Position numbers and translations under genes: made by a program. Positions 34,529 to 46,600 of a stretch of 64,000 nucleotides of DNA are shown here, piece after piece. Where the stretch lies: contig JAUPFP010000013.1 in the NCBI GenBank assembly GCA_036925085.1, positions 1,985,001 through 2,049,000 on the forward strand. Direction: 5' to 3'. Within the stretch, counting starts at the first letter, position 1. Every line of letters begins with the position of its first letter. The notes below the pieces were generated by a model. It was not told the DNA's origin. It saw only the letters and a program-made list of their open reading frames with translations, and searched no databases. Origin of the DNA: Brachycybe producta (taxonomy: Eukaryota; Arthropoda; Diplopoda; Playtdesmida; Andrognathidae).

Positions 34529-37500
34529 TCAATCTGTTTGAGTACAATATTTCTTTCTCCAAAATAAAGATGCAGCTACAAATAAAACAACTACAAAAGA
34601 ACTGGTGAATGTTATGAAAACCCATTGTAATATCATCCCCATGGACGCACAATCGTTGATCGATTCATCTAAGGGATCCCAAGAGGAATTTGCAACGGGA
34701 CAATTAATCACTCCGTTGCACACCAGATCGGATGATATGCAATAACGACTGGCACGACATCGGTATTCGCAACTGTCAAAATCATTTGTTGGCGCGGTAA
34801 CTTCGATATGCTTGAATAGAGATACTTCGGTCCACATCAATTTAAAACGTGCCGTCGAAGATGCGTTTAGTTCAAGTATGACTTTGTTTGCTGTTTTTGA
34901 AGCCGTAATCGCTTCGTTCCATCCGAGTGGCTCGATATCGATTTGCATTCTGTTCTGGTCGTAACATAATTCTCTTTCCAGTTCTTTGGACCATGGAGCG
35001 TACAATCGTAAGGAACTGACGGAACAGTTCTCCGATAACGAGAGATATGCAAACTTCAGAAGGACGTGTCGATACTGACGAACTTCGATGGTCCATCTGC
35101 AGTGTACGTTTGCTGGAAGTAATCTTGGTGACAGATTAGGAAATATTAATTGGCCTTGTTTGCCGTTTAGGTAACTGTCACCACATCCCACCTGTAAAAA
35201 CTCGTAACGGCCTCTAAAAGAATAGGTATCAGTGTCGCGATATGCAAGTGTCGGTATGTCGTGCAGATGAAGTTGTACTTCTAAGTAGGATTTTGTGGAC
35301 ACCGCTTCGTATGGAAGATAAACTGTTCCACAGAGGCAATCTGTAACTCGGTTTCCGTCGTTGATGAATAAAAGACGGTCGAATGAATGTTGCTCAGAAG
35401 AAGAATCTTGCATAGCGGTGGTGGTACCACATGTTTGTTTCTGTTGACCGTTACAATGTTTTGTTGGATCAAAATGAAGGCGTGTAAAAACAAGGCGTAT
35501 TTTTTCGCTGTGTCGTCCTTCGAAACGAAAAGTACAAACGATTTGGCGTTGCTGTAACCGTAAACGGTTTAGAAAAAAATCAAATCGACCTTGTTTAGGT
35601 CCTCTAATGCTCGAGAAGGTTTCGTTACAGATTGAACCGCTTACGTGGGTTCCAGAAGTCCGTACGTCGACGAACGTGTACAGCACGGAGTATTCGAAAT
35701 TGGAGCCGTCGTAAGATCCCAATTTACTGTCGAATTCTACATAGAAATTTTCGGACGTTGACTGTAAAGTTTCATTCGGTTGTTGCTTGCCACAAAAGAC
35801 GCCACGAAGTGCGCCACCATCTGGAGCGTTGGAGTCGTAGAGCGTAAGTTTGCTGCGACATCCTTCATCACGATTAGCATTGAAGTACGTGAAGTGGAGA
35901 AACACTTTGTGATGTGGCTCGCCCACAAAGCGATATGAGCAACGAGTTCCAGGTGGATACCAGTGACGAAGATTATGAAATTGTCCCTGTGTTGCATTAC
36001 GAGCTTCGAAGAGCCAATGGCAACTGTTAGAGGTTTTCGTGCCAGTGTTTTGTTCTCTTCGCGTTTCGGGTCCAATTGACAAGTAAAAACCATCGTTCGA
36101 AATGGATCCCGCAACCGACGAGAGGAACTCGAGTAAAATCTGTGATCCTTTTGACGCGATACGTGGTAGATGACCTCGGCCACAGAATGTTTGAATTAAG
36201 ATGGTTCCATCTGTCGTAACGTCGTAGATTCGAACAAAATCGTATGGACATAACGTGGTAATCTCTTTGGAAGTGCAGTAGTTAGAGTGACAGCGTGCCA
36301 GAGGACCACCCCAAACGTCGAAGTTGTCGTAATACTGGCCACCGAGGACAACTCTAGAGTCTTCAGCCGTTTCGTTGAAAAGTATCGTGTAGCGGCAAGT
36401 GGCATTGCGAGGATAAAATCCTGGATAGTTTGGAGATGTGACGTCGCAAAAGCCGCGGCAATTGACGTAAAGTCGGTCGCAGTACGTGCCATTGATGGCC
36501 TCGCCGGGACTGTTCATGACTAACTCTTTGTGGCGTTCTTGCGCGAGGCGTTTTGGTAGTACGGACACCTGAGCTCGAAAGTATGTTTGTCTTGTGTATG
36601 ATTCGGCGTGAAAGACTAGTGACAACTGATTAGTCTCTGCGAGGAATGTCCTACTGTACTGTAGTCTACCGCAAAAGAAGCCAGATGCATTAACTCTAGA
36701 TGGATGGTCAACAATCTGAAGGTAGCCATTGGCGCACGATGTGCCATTGTAGTGAGTGCCAATATGAAATGCCTTGAAGTTGAGTTCGTAAAGCAGTTCG
36801 CTCACTTGACCACCATACTTGACTAACCTGTAGACACAGTGTACTGGTTTATTTCTATTGTTGGTGGTTACTCTTGGGCTACGGATCAGTCTGGTGGTGC
36901 GAATGGTTTTATCACAACCTGAAATATTTAAAAAAAATTAAAATCCGATCTATACAAGAACAGTCTTGTCTAGATGCTTAAAATATATGTGGCTAAAATT
37001 CCAACGGTCATCAGCTAGTGAGGCTCTTTTTTGGTCATATGATGATTTTTAGGCCATACTTGAAATTTCAAAGACATTAAAAAAATTAATGTTAGAAACT
37101 TCAACTTGAACGGCATCAACAAGGTTCCAAAATAAAAAAAATAAATGTTCGGAAATGTTCACCTGTTCAGAAGGTTCAAGTTGAGGTTTAAGGCCGGCTT
37201 CACATGAACCACTTTGTGGTGACACAAGGTAGTTGACGAGACTTGTTTTTATACAGACTGCTATTGAAAACAATGGCCTGTTGTCAGTTCCGGCCACTGG
37301 TATCACTTTGGTAATCACTGACAAACAGGCCGTAGTCGCCACTTGCGGCCGAATTCAACTACTCACTGCCACTGTGTTACAAAATAATACACTGGTGGCT
37401 TGTGTGAACACTAATTATGTAATGAATGGTCTGCTAAAGATAACCACTTTATATGGCGCCTGGCGCCACAAGGTGGTTCGTGTGAAGCAGGTCTTAAACA

Positions 37501-38430
37501 ACAACAACTTGAACCTTTTGAACAGGTTTCTTAACATTCATTTGGTGTAAATTGTACATTACACAAACTGTACGTCCCCTTCGCGATTTCTCACTACATC
37601 AAGTTGATCCATTTTGCGAAATGGACACACATTTTGTGTAATGTATAATTACGACAAACGGATGCGACATACTGTATATAATCCCATATTTTTTAAAAGT
37701 ATTAAACTATTAAAAAAAATCGAACAAATGAAATAAAAGTGATGGTTTTGTTTCGTTAAGCCATTTTTTTTTACTCCATCTCTGCTAAGTTTTGAAAGGG
37801 CAATTGCTCACACTACCCCCACCCGTTCTTTAGGGCTTTGTATGTGAAGTTCAAGTTCAAGTGTTAATATATGGTATGTTTTAATAAGTTGTTATGACAA
37901 TATATTTCTAAGACAGTTTGTGGACTAAATTTTACATCTGCCATAGGCCCTCTAAGCTGCTTGCAGCTAGTAACCTAATTATTCAATTTCCAATTTTTTT
38001 TTCCTTCTAATTTGGGTCATTGGGGATTGATGTAATAAATTTTTTAAACATTTGGCTGAAATTTATAAATTGCTTATGAATCAAATCAGAAAATAATCAG
38101 AAAAATATATCTCAGAAAATAATATGACCTTTTAAAATAAACTTTTCACGGTTTTGTTCATATTTACCGTTGGATTTAGTTAAAAGTTGTAAAATTTTAT
38201 AATTTTATGTGCGAAACTTATATAAAAAGTTTATTTTTAAAGGTGTAAAAATACTTTTAACACAGTCTTTCATTTTCTTTAAATTTAACAATAAATATAG
38301 AAATTATTGTATTGCATTCTTCAATTCCAATTTTGTTTTACTTACTCTTATTTGCACTTTTAGATCCTTTGAATTGAGCGATATGTATTAAGCAAACAAA
38401 GACTAAAAAGAACCAAACAATTCTTCCCAT
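34529..38430 (-). CDS. CUB-LDLa transmembrane protein, LEV-10/Culd-like
   Basis: Exon 1 (38430-38346) encodes the signal peptide MGRIVWFFLVFVCLIHIA and ends AAGA|GTAAGT. Exon 2 (36918-34529) follows TTTCAG in matching phase and holds everything else, giving 824 residues. CUB-like domains begin at Cys30, Cys175, Cys328, Cys459 and Cys607; CUB2 shows SPNYPGFYP and the later ones the LxxYD or FCG patterns. A six-cysteine LDLa module spans 745-785, then one membrane helix at about 789-815 and a nine-residue tail RKKYCTQTD. Five CUBs, one LDLa and one span is the layout of C. elegans LEV-10 (acetylcholine-receptor clustering) and resembles Drosophila Culd. A partner-binding surface receptor role is inferred. 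CUB1 and CUB4 are divergent. A 2.4-kb unbroken exon is unusual next to the heavily split neighbours. Confidence 0.88.
37192..37493. mobile_element. MITE with TTAA flanks, piggyBac-like
   Basis: GGCCGGCTTCACATGAACCA at the left is mirrored by TGGTTCGTGTGAAGCAGGTC at the right. TTAA flanks both sides (37188-37191 and 37494-37497). TTAA duplication suggests piggyBac mobilisation. It lies in the only intron of the CUB-LDLa gene. Confidence 0.75.
37551..37650. repeat. 100-bp hairpin
   Basis: AATTGTACATTACACAAA at the left pairs with TTTGTGTAATGTATAATT at the right, around a loop containing CGCGATTTC and GCGAAATGG, which partly pair as well. Confidence 0.75.
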
Positions 38431-40419
38431 TGTCAAATATAGCAACATATTGAATAACTTATTTAAACATCACAACTCGCAGTAAGTTACTTTTATATAC
38501 AATTAATTTTCATCATTTCTTGTTACTAATTCACTTTTAAAACAAGTCAAACTTTTTAAAAACAGTTTTGTTTTTCTTCTTAAGTGTATTTGCTGCTGCT
38601 ACTGATGTTGTGCAACAGTTAAAATGATTTACAATGATAGGTCTTAATTTGATGTTCAGAATCCTTATTTTCTGCTGAAGGATGTTAACTGACTGCAAGT
38701 GGCAGAGAAGAGCCTTACACTAGGACCTACTACAACCTGCAAAACGTACAAAACCACAGAACCATCCTCTCAGAGAGAGAAATATGTCTTGATTCTTTCT
38801 TGTATTGACTGAATAGATTTCTTTTTTAGAAAGGAGGGAGAAAGTGAGGGAGGGGTGGGGTGGGTTAGGGGTTCAGATGGACAAGTAGCTTCGTTTTTCT
38901 TTATTTGATGGGAATATGTGTCTGAGAAAGGGAAAAGTAGTAGTAGGAGGAGGAGGAGGAGGAGGAGAAGAAGGAGGATGAGAGAGGATCTTTTATTTCT
39001 TCTCCAGTAGCATCCTTCTGTCTCCTGGTCTTGGTAAAGTTGCATGCATAGTGAATGAAATGTGGAGGAGAGGGAGGATGTATTTCTTTCAGAACTAATG
39101 GGGCGAACTATGTGGCTTGCTATCACACATTTAATCTTGTTCAATCGATGTCCAATAAATATATAGGGGTTGGTCATTGGTGATGGTGGTTGTGATGGTC
39201 GTTGGTGGTTGTGAGGGTGGTTGTTGGCGGGAAAACGGACCGAATTTATCCATATTAAAAGGATGGAGTGGAATAAAGGAGTTGAATGTGCCTGGTACAA
39301 AAAAAAAAAACATTTTATGACTCTTATGTGTCTGTGTGTGTGTGTGTCACACATACAAATTCAAACACTAGGTAAAGACCGGAAAACACTCGCATAATTT
39401 TGGCATTTATTTTGTCGTTTGTGTCGCCACACAAAAAGTTACTTTAGCTTTTTTTTTTAGTAACGATGGTCATATTTTACAGGATGTTTCGATATACAGT
39501 AAATTGGAAAACAAATGTATTACAATTTATTCATTTAGAAATTTTGTTCTATAGACAACAGCGTCATATACAGTAAACGAGTACTTCTATATTGAAACAA
39601 CCATAATTAGTTATGCCCATAATTATAAAGGCATCTTAAAATCTAGGGCAGTGTTTCTCAAACTGTGGTCTGCGGCGGTGTGCCAGGTGGTCTGGCAAGT
39701 GGGACCATAGCAAAAAAATATTTTTTTATCTCCAACTGTCAGAACTGAAGTTACAAAAACAAAAACTAAGTAAGCAATAAGGAAAAGTAACACACGCATA
39801 ATAAAATGCCTCAGGATTTCTGATTATTTATTTCTATTTCTAATTTCTGTTGGGTTTTCAGCATTGTGTGATTCTTCCCTAACTCTCTCTGAAGTAACCG
39901 CCACTGTACTAATGGAAGAAAGCAGTCTGTGTCCCATTACTTGGCTTACAACTACTTGCGCCAGTCAGTGGCGAATCCAAGATGTTTTCATATGGGGGCG
40001 CAAAATTCCAAGAAGCTGGTTACGTACAGCATCGTGGCAGTGCTATTAGAGCTGTGCGCCGCCGAGCAAAAATGCCGCTGCGATGTTTTTTGAAGCTCAA
40101 AACGCCGCCGCTCGCCGCCTGGCCTTTTTAAAAAAAACCCGCCGCCACTCGCCGCCGGTATGTGATGAAACGATAACATTCGATATTTATCGATTTTGAT
40201 TTATATCGATATTTACTATATCCCATATATCGCTATATGTGATCAATATGTACAATATTCGCTGCCTAGCATTAATAAGTATGAATGGTTTGTTTCTTCT
40301 TATACGCCATTAGTCGCCGCCGCTCATTTTTAACCGAGATGCTACGGCACACACCTATTAAATGCTATGCACTGTCGTGAACCCCACCTATATGTGGCAG
40401 ACTAATCATAGGTTACTTT
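38431..40419. other. Upstream flank of the CUB gene and transposon fragments
   Basis: No gene was recognised. The 5' untranslated part of the CUB gene should lie at its left end. GGA-rich sequence at 38940-38985 creates a long leucine run in one minus frame. CAGTGTTTCTCAAACTGTGG at 39652-39671 and CAGTGGCGAATCCAAGA at 39966 look like single hAT ends. A GC-rich segment at 40045-40165 (repeated GCCGCC) and a mirrored CGCCGCCGCTC near 40315 may belong to another hAT element. Confidence 0.4.
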
Positions 40420-40446
40420 GCGCCATTTTGTGTCCATTTTCGCCGC
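40420..40446. repeat. Inverted copy of the right-flank repeat unit
   Basis: GCGCCATTTTGTGTCCATTT followed by TCGCCGC is the reverse complement of units such as GCGGCGAAAATGGACACAAA found at 48640-49150, on the far side of the satellite block. Confidence 0.85.
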
Positions 40447-43400
40447 ATCCCCCCTTTTCACCCCCCTTTTCATCCCTTTTTTTCATCCCCCCTTTTTCAT
40501 CTCCCCTTTTCACCCCCCTTTTTCATCCCCCCTTTTCATCCCCTATCTTCTCCCCCTTTTTTCATTCCCTCTTTTCATCCCCCCTTTTCATTCACACCCC
40601 CTTTTCATCCCCCTTTTCACCCCCTTTTCATCCCCCTTGCATCCCCCTTTTCACCCCCTCTTCAAACCCCTCTTTTTCATCCCCCTTTTCATCCCTTTTC
40701 ATCCCCCTTTTCATCCTCCCTTTTCATCCCCCTTTTTTATCTCCCTTTCATCCCCCTTTTCATCCCCCTTTTCATCCCCCTTTTTTCAACTCCCCCTTTT
40801 CATCCCCCTTTTTTTGTCTCCCCCCTTTTCATCCCCTTTTCATCCCCCTTTTCACCCCTTTTTCATCCCCCTTTTCCCTCCCTTTTCATCCCCCTCTTTT
40901 CATCCCCCTTTTCATCCCCCTTTTCATTCACCCCCTTTTCATCTCCCCCTTTTCATTCCCATTTTTTCATCCCCCCTTTTTTATTCCCTTTCAACCCCCT
41001 TTTCATCCCCCTTTTTATCCCCCTTTTCATCCCCCTTTTTATCCCCCTATTCATCCCCCTTTTCATCCCCCTTTTTTATCTCCCCCTTTTTCATCCCCCT
41101 TTTCATCCCCCTTTTCATCCTCCCTTTTCATCCCCTTTTCATCCCCCTTTCATCCTCCCTTTTCATCCCCTTTTCATCCCCCCTTTTCATCCCCCTTTCT
41201 TCCCCCTTTTTCACCTCCTTTTCACCCCCTCTTTTTCATCCCCCTTTTCATTCACCCCCCTTTCATCTCCCCTTTTATCCCCCTTTTTTCATCTCCCCTT
41301 TTCACCCCCCTTTTTCATCCCCCATTTCATCCTCCCTTTTCATCCCCTTTTCATCCCTCCTTTTCTCCCCCTTTCATCCCCCTTTTTTTCATCCCCCCTT
41401 TTTCATCCCCCTTTTCATCCCCCCTTTTCATCTCCCCCCTTTTCATCTCCCCCTTTTCATCCCCTTTTCAAACCCCTTTTCATCTCCCTTTTTTCATCTC
41501 CTTTTCATCCCTCTTTTTCACCCCCTTTTCATCCCCCTCTTTTCACCCCCCTTTTCATCTCCCCCTTTTCACCCTTTTTTCACCCCCATTTTTCATCCCC
41601 CTTTTTTATTTCCCCATTTCATCCCCCTTTTCACCCCCTTTTCATCCCCCCTTTTTCATCCCTTTTCATCCTCCCCTTTCATCCCCCTTTTCATTGCCCC
41701 TTTTCATCCCCTTTTTCATCAACCCTTTTTTATCCCCCTATTCATCCCCTTTTCACTCCCTTTTCATCCCCCTTTTCATCCCCTTTTCATTCCCCCCTTT
41801 CATCCCCCCTTTTTCATCTACCCTTTCATCCCCCTTTTCATCCCCCTTTTCATTCCCCCTTTTCATCCCCCCTCTTTTCATCCCCCTTTTCACCCCCTCT
41901 TTTTCATCCTCCCTTTTCACCCCCCTCTTTTTCATCCTCCCTTTTTCACCCTCCCTTTTCATTCCCCCTTGCACCCCGCCTTTTTTTCCCCCTTTTCATC
42001 CCCCTTTTCATCCCCTTTTTATCCCCCTTTTCATCCCCCTTTTCATCCTCCCTTTTCATCCCACCTTTTCACTCCATTTTCATCCCCTCTTTTCATCCTC
42101 CCTTTTCATCCCCCTTTCATCCCCCTTTTTTTCATCCCCCCTTTTCATCCCCCTTTTCATCCCCCCTTTTCATCTCCCCCTTTTCATCTCCCCCTTTTCA
42201 TCCCCCTTTCAAACCCCTTTTCATCTCCTTTTCATCCCTCTTTTTCACCCCCTTTTCATCCCCCTCTTTTCACCCCCCTTTTCATCTCCCCCTTTTCACC
42301 CTTTTTTCACCCCCCTTTTCATCCCCCTTTTTATCCCCCTTTTCATCCCCCTTTTTTCAACTCCCCCTTTTCATCCCCCTTTTTTTGTCTCCCCCTTTTC
42401 ACCCCTTTTTTCATCCCCCTTTTCACCCCCTTTTCATCCTCCCTTTCATCCTCCCTTTTCATCCTCCCTTTTCATCCCCCTTTTCATCCTCGCCTTTTCA
42501 TCCCCCTTTTCATCCCCCTTTCATCCCCCTCTTTTCATCCCCCTTTTCATCTCCCCCTTTTCATTCCCCTTTTTCATCCCCCCTTTTTTATTCCCCTTTC
42601 ATCCCCCTTTTCATCCCCCTTTTTATCCCCCTTTTCATTCCCCTTTTTATCCCCCTATTCATCCCCTTTTCATCCCCCTTTTTTCATTTCCCCTTTTCAT
42701 CCCCCTTTTTTATCTCCCCCTTTTCATCCCCCTTTTCATCCTCCCTTTTCATCCCCCTTTTCATCCTCCCTTTTCATCCCCCTTTCATCCTCCCTTTTCA
42801 TCCCCCTTTCTTCCCCCTTTTCACCTCCTTTCACCCCCTCTTTTCACCCCTTCCCCCTTTTCATTCACCCCCCTTTCATCTCCCCTTTCATCCCCCTTTT
42901 TTCAGCCCCCCTTTTCATCACCCCTTTTCACCCCCGTTTTCATCCCTTTTCACGCTCCTTTTCATCCCCTCTATTTTCATCCCCTTTTTCCGCCCCCTTT
43001 TCATCCTCCCTTTTCATCCCCCTTTTTCATCCCCCCTTTTCATTCCCCTTTTCATCTCCCCCTTTTCATCCTCCCTTTTCATCTCCCCCCTTTTCATCTC
43101 CCCCTTTTCATCCCCCTTTTCATCTCCCCCTTTTCATTCCCCTTTTCACCCCCTTGTCATCCCCCTCTTTTCAACCCCCTTTTCATCCCCCTTTCATCCC
43201 CCTCTTTTCATCCCCCTTTTCATTCACCCCCTTTTCATCCTCCCCCTTTTCATCCTCCCCCCTTTTCATCCTCCCCCTTTTCATCTCCCCCCTTTTTATC
43301 TCCCCCCTTTTCATCTCCCCTCTTTTTCATCTCCCCCCTTTTCATCTCCCCCTTTTCATCTCCCTTTTTCATCCCCTTTTCATCCCTCTTTTCATCCCCC

Positions 43401-43554
43401 TTTTTATCCCCCCTTTTTCATCCCTCCTTTTCCGCCCCTTTTCATCACCCCTTTTCATCCTCCCTTTTCATCCCCCTTTTCATTCCCCCTTTTATCTCCC
43501 CTTTTCACCCCCCTTTTCATCTCCCTTTTTCATACCACCTTTCATCCCACTTTC
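40447..43554. repeat. Pyrimidine-rich satellite, TTTTCATCCCCC unit
   Basis: About 3.1 kb of irregular 11-13 bp units built on TTTTCATCCCCC, with variants TTTTCATCTCCCCC, TTTCACCCCC and TTTTTATCCCCC. The plus strand is almost entirely C and T apart from the single A of CAT. The unit lacks stop codons on the plus strand, which creates open frames of over 1,000 codons that are not genes. Confidence 0.97.
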
Positions 43555-43654
43555 NNNNNNNNNNNNNNNNNNNNNNNNNNNNNNNNNNNNNNNNNNNNNN
43601 NNNNNNNNNNNNNNNNNNNNNNNNNNNNNNNNNNNNNNNNNNNNNNNNNNNNNN
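43555..43654. other. Assembly gap of exactly 100 N
   Basis: A round 100-N run is the usual placeholder for unknown length. It separates the pyrimidine-rich from the purine-rich array, so the true joint is unseen. Confidence 0.98.
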
Positions 43655-46600
43655 TGAAAGGATGAAAGGTGAAAGGATGAAAGGATGAAAGGTGAAAGGA
43701 TGAAAGGATGAAAGATGAAAGGATGAAAGGTGAAAGGATGAAAGGTGAAAGGATGAAAGGTGAAAGGATGAAAGGTGAAAGGATGAAAGGTGAAAGGATG
43801 AAAAGTGAAAGGATGAAAAGTGAAAGGATGAAAAGTGAAAGGATGAAAAGTGAAAGGATGAAAAGTGAAAGGATGAAAAGTGAAAGGATGAAAAGTGAAA
43901 GGATGAAAAGTGAAAGGATGAAAAGTGAAAGGATGAAAAGTGAAAGGATGAAAAGTGAAAGGATGAGAAGTGAAAGGATGAAAAGTGAAAGGATGAAAAG
44001 TGAAAGGATGAAAAGTGAAAGGATGAGAAGTGAAAGGATGAGAAGTGAAAGGATGAAAAGATGAAAGGATGAAAAGATGAAAGGTGAAAAGATGAAAGGT
44101 GAAAAGATGAATGGATAAATGGATAAAAGGATGGAAGGATGAAAGGTGAAAGGATGAAAGGTGAAAGGATGAAAGGTGAAAGGATGAAAGATGAAAGGAT
44201 GAAAGGATGAAAGATGAAAGGATGAAAGGATGAAAGGTGAAAGGATGAAAGGATGAAAGGATGAAAGGTGAAAGGATGAAAGGTGAAAGGATGAAAGGTG
44301 AAAGGATGAAAGGTGAAAGGATGAAAGGTGAAAGGATGAGAAGTGAAAGGATGAGAAGTGAAAGGATGAGAAGTGAAAGGATGAAAAGTGAAAGGATGAA
44401 AGGTGAAAGGATGAAAGGTGAAAGGATGAGAAGGATGAGAAGTGAAAGGATGAGAAGTGAAAGGATGAGAAGTGAAAGGATGAAAGGAGGAAAGGATGAA
44501 AGGTGAAAGGATGAGAGGTGAAAGGAGGAAAGGGTGAAAGGAGGAAAGGATGAAAGGAGGAAAGGAGGAAAGGAGGAAAGGAGGAAAGGAGGAAAGGAAG
44601 AAAGGATGAAAGGTGAAAGGATGAAAGGATGAAAGGTGAAAGGATGAGAAGTGAAAGGAGGAAAGGAGGAAAGGAGGAAAGGAGGAAAGGAGGAAAGGAG
44701 GAAAGGAGGAAAGGAGGAAAGGAGGAAAGGAGGAAAGGAGGAAAGGAGGAAAGGAGGAAAGGAGGAAAGGAGGAAAGGAGGAAAGGAGGAAAGGAGGAAA
44801 GGAGGAAAGGAGGAAAGGTGAAAGGAGGAAAGGTGAAAGGAGGAAAGGTGAAAGGAGGAAAGGTGAAAGGAGGAAAAGTGAAAGGATGAAAAGTGAAAGG
44901 AGGAAAAGTGAAAGGAGGAAAAGTGAAAGGAGGAAAAGTGAAAGGAGGAAAAGTGAAAGGATGAAAAGTGAAAGGATAAGTGAAAGGATGAAAAGTAAAA
45001 GGATGAAAGGATGAAAAGTGAAAGGATGAAAAGTGAAAGGATGAAAGGATGAAAGGATGAAAGGATGAAAGGATGAAAGGATGAAAGGTGAAAGGATGAA
45101 AGGTGAAAGGATGAAAGGTGAAAGGTGAAAGGATGAAAGGTGAAAGGATGAAAGGTGAAAGGATGAAAGGTGAAAGGATGAAAGGTGAAAGGATGAAAGG
45201 TGAAAGGAGGAAAGGTGAAAGGAGGAAAGGAGGAAAGGTGAAAGGAGGAAAGGTGAAAGGAGGAAAGGTGAAAGGATGAAAAGTGAAAGGATGAAAGTGA
45301 AAGGATGAAAAGTGAAAGGATGAAAAGTGAAAGGATGAAAGGTGAAAGGATGAAAGGTGAAAGGATGAAAGGTGAAAGGTGAAAGGATGAAAGGATGAGA
45401 AGTGAAAGGATGAGAAGTGAAAGGATGAAAGGTGAAAGGATGAAAGGTGAAAGGATGAAAGGATGAAAGGTGAAAGGATGAAAGGTGAAAGGAGGAAAGG
45501 AGGAAAGGAGGAAAGGAGAAAGGAGGAAAGGAGGAAAGGAGGAAAGGAGGAAAGGATGAAAGGAGCCGGAAAGGATGAAAGGTGAAAGGATGAAAGGTGA
45601 AAGGATGAAAGGTGAAAGGATGAAAGGTGAAAGGATGAAAGGTGAAAGGATGAAAGGATGAAAGGTGAAAGGATGAAAGGTGAAAGGGTGAAAGGGTGTG
45701 AAAGGTGAAAGGGTGAAAGGATGAAAGGTGAAAGGTGAAAGGATGAAAAGTGAAAGGATGAAAAGTGAAAGGATGAAAAGTGAAAGGATGAAAAGTGAAA
45801 AGATGAAAAGTGAAAGGATGAAAAGTGAAAGGATGAGAAGTGAAAGGATGAAAAGTGAAAGGATGAGAAGTGAAAGGATGAGAAGTGAAAGGATGAAAGG
45901 TGAAAGGATGAAAGGTGAAAGGATGAAAGGTGAAAGGATGAAAGGTTGAAAGGATGAAAGGTGAAAAGTTGAAAGTGAAAGAATGATAGGTGAAAGGATG
46001 AAAAGATGAAAGGTGAAAGGATGAATGGATGAAAGGTGAAAGGATGAAAGGTGAAAGGTGAAAAGTTGAAAAGTGAAAGGATGAAAAGATGAAAGGATGA
46101 AAAGATGAAAGGTGAAAGGATGAATGGATAAAAGGATGAAAGGATGAAAGGTGAAAGGATGAAAGGTGAAAGGATGAAAGGTGAAAGGATGAAAGGATGA
46201 AAGGATGAAAGATGAAAGATGAAAGGATGAAAGATGAAAGGATGAAAGATGAAAGATGAAAGGATGAAAGATGAAAGGATGAAAGGTGAAAGGATGAAAG
46301 GTGAAAGGATGAAAGGTGAAAGGATGAAAGGATGAAAGGATGAAAGATGAAAGGATGAAAGGTGAAAGGATGAATGGATGAAAGATGAAAGATGAAAGGA
46401 TGAAAGGTGAAAGGATGAATGGATGAAAGGTGAAAGGATGAAAGGATGAAAGGTGAAAGGTGAAAAGTTGAAAAGTGAAAGGATGAAAAGATGAAGGATG
46501 AAAAGATGAAAGGATGAAAAGATGAAAGGTGAAAGGAATGAATGGATAAAAGGATGAAAGGATGAAAGGTGAAAGGATGAAAGGTGAAAGGATGAAAGGT

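Noticed and set aside
34867-36523. Several 60-148 codon frames inside the CUB exon
   Set aside because: They are shadows of the main frame in other phases or on the other strand.
38770-39354. 194-codon minus-strand frame with a leucine run
   Set aside because: It is produced by GGA-rich and CA-rich low-complexity sequence and has no conserved segment.
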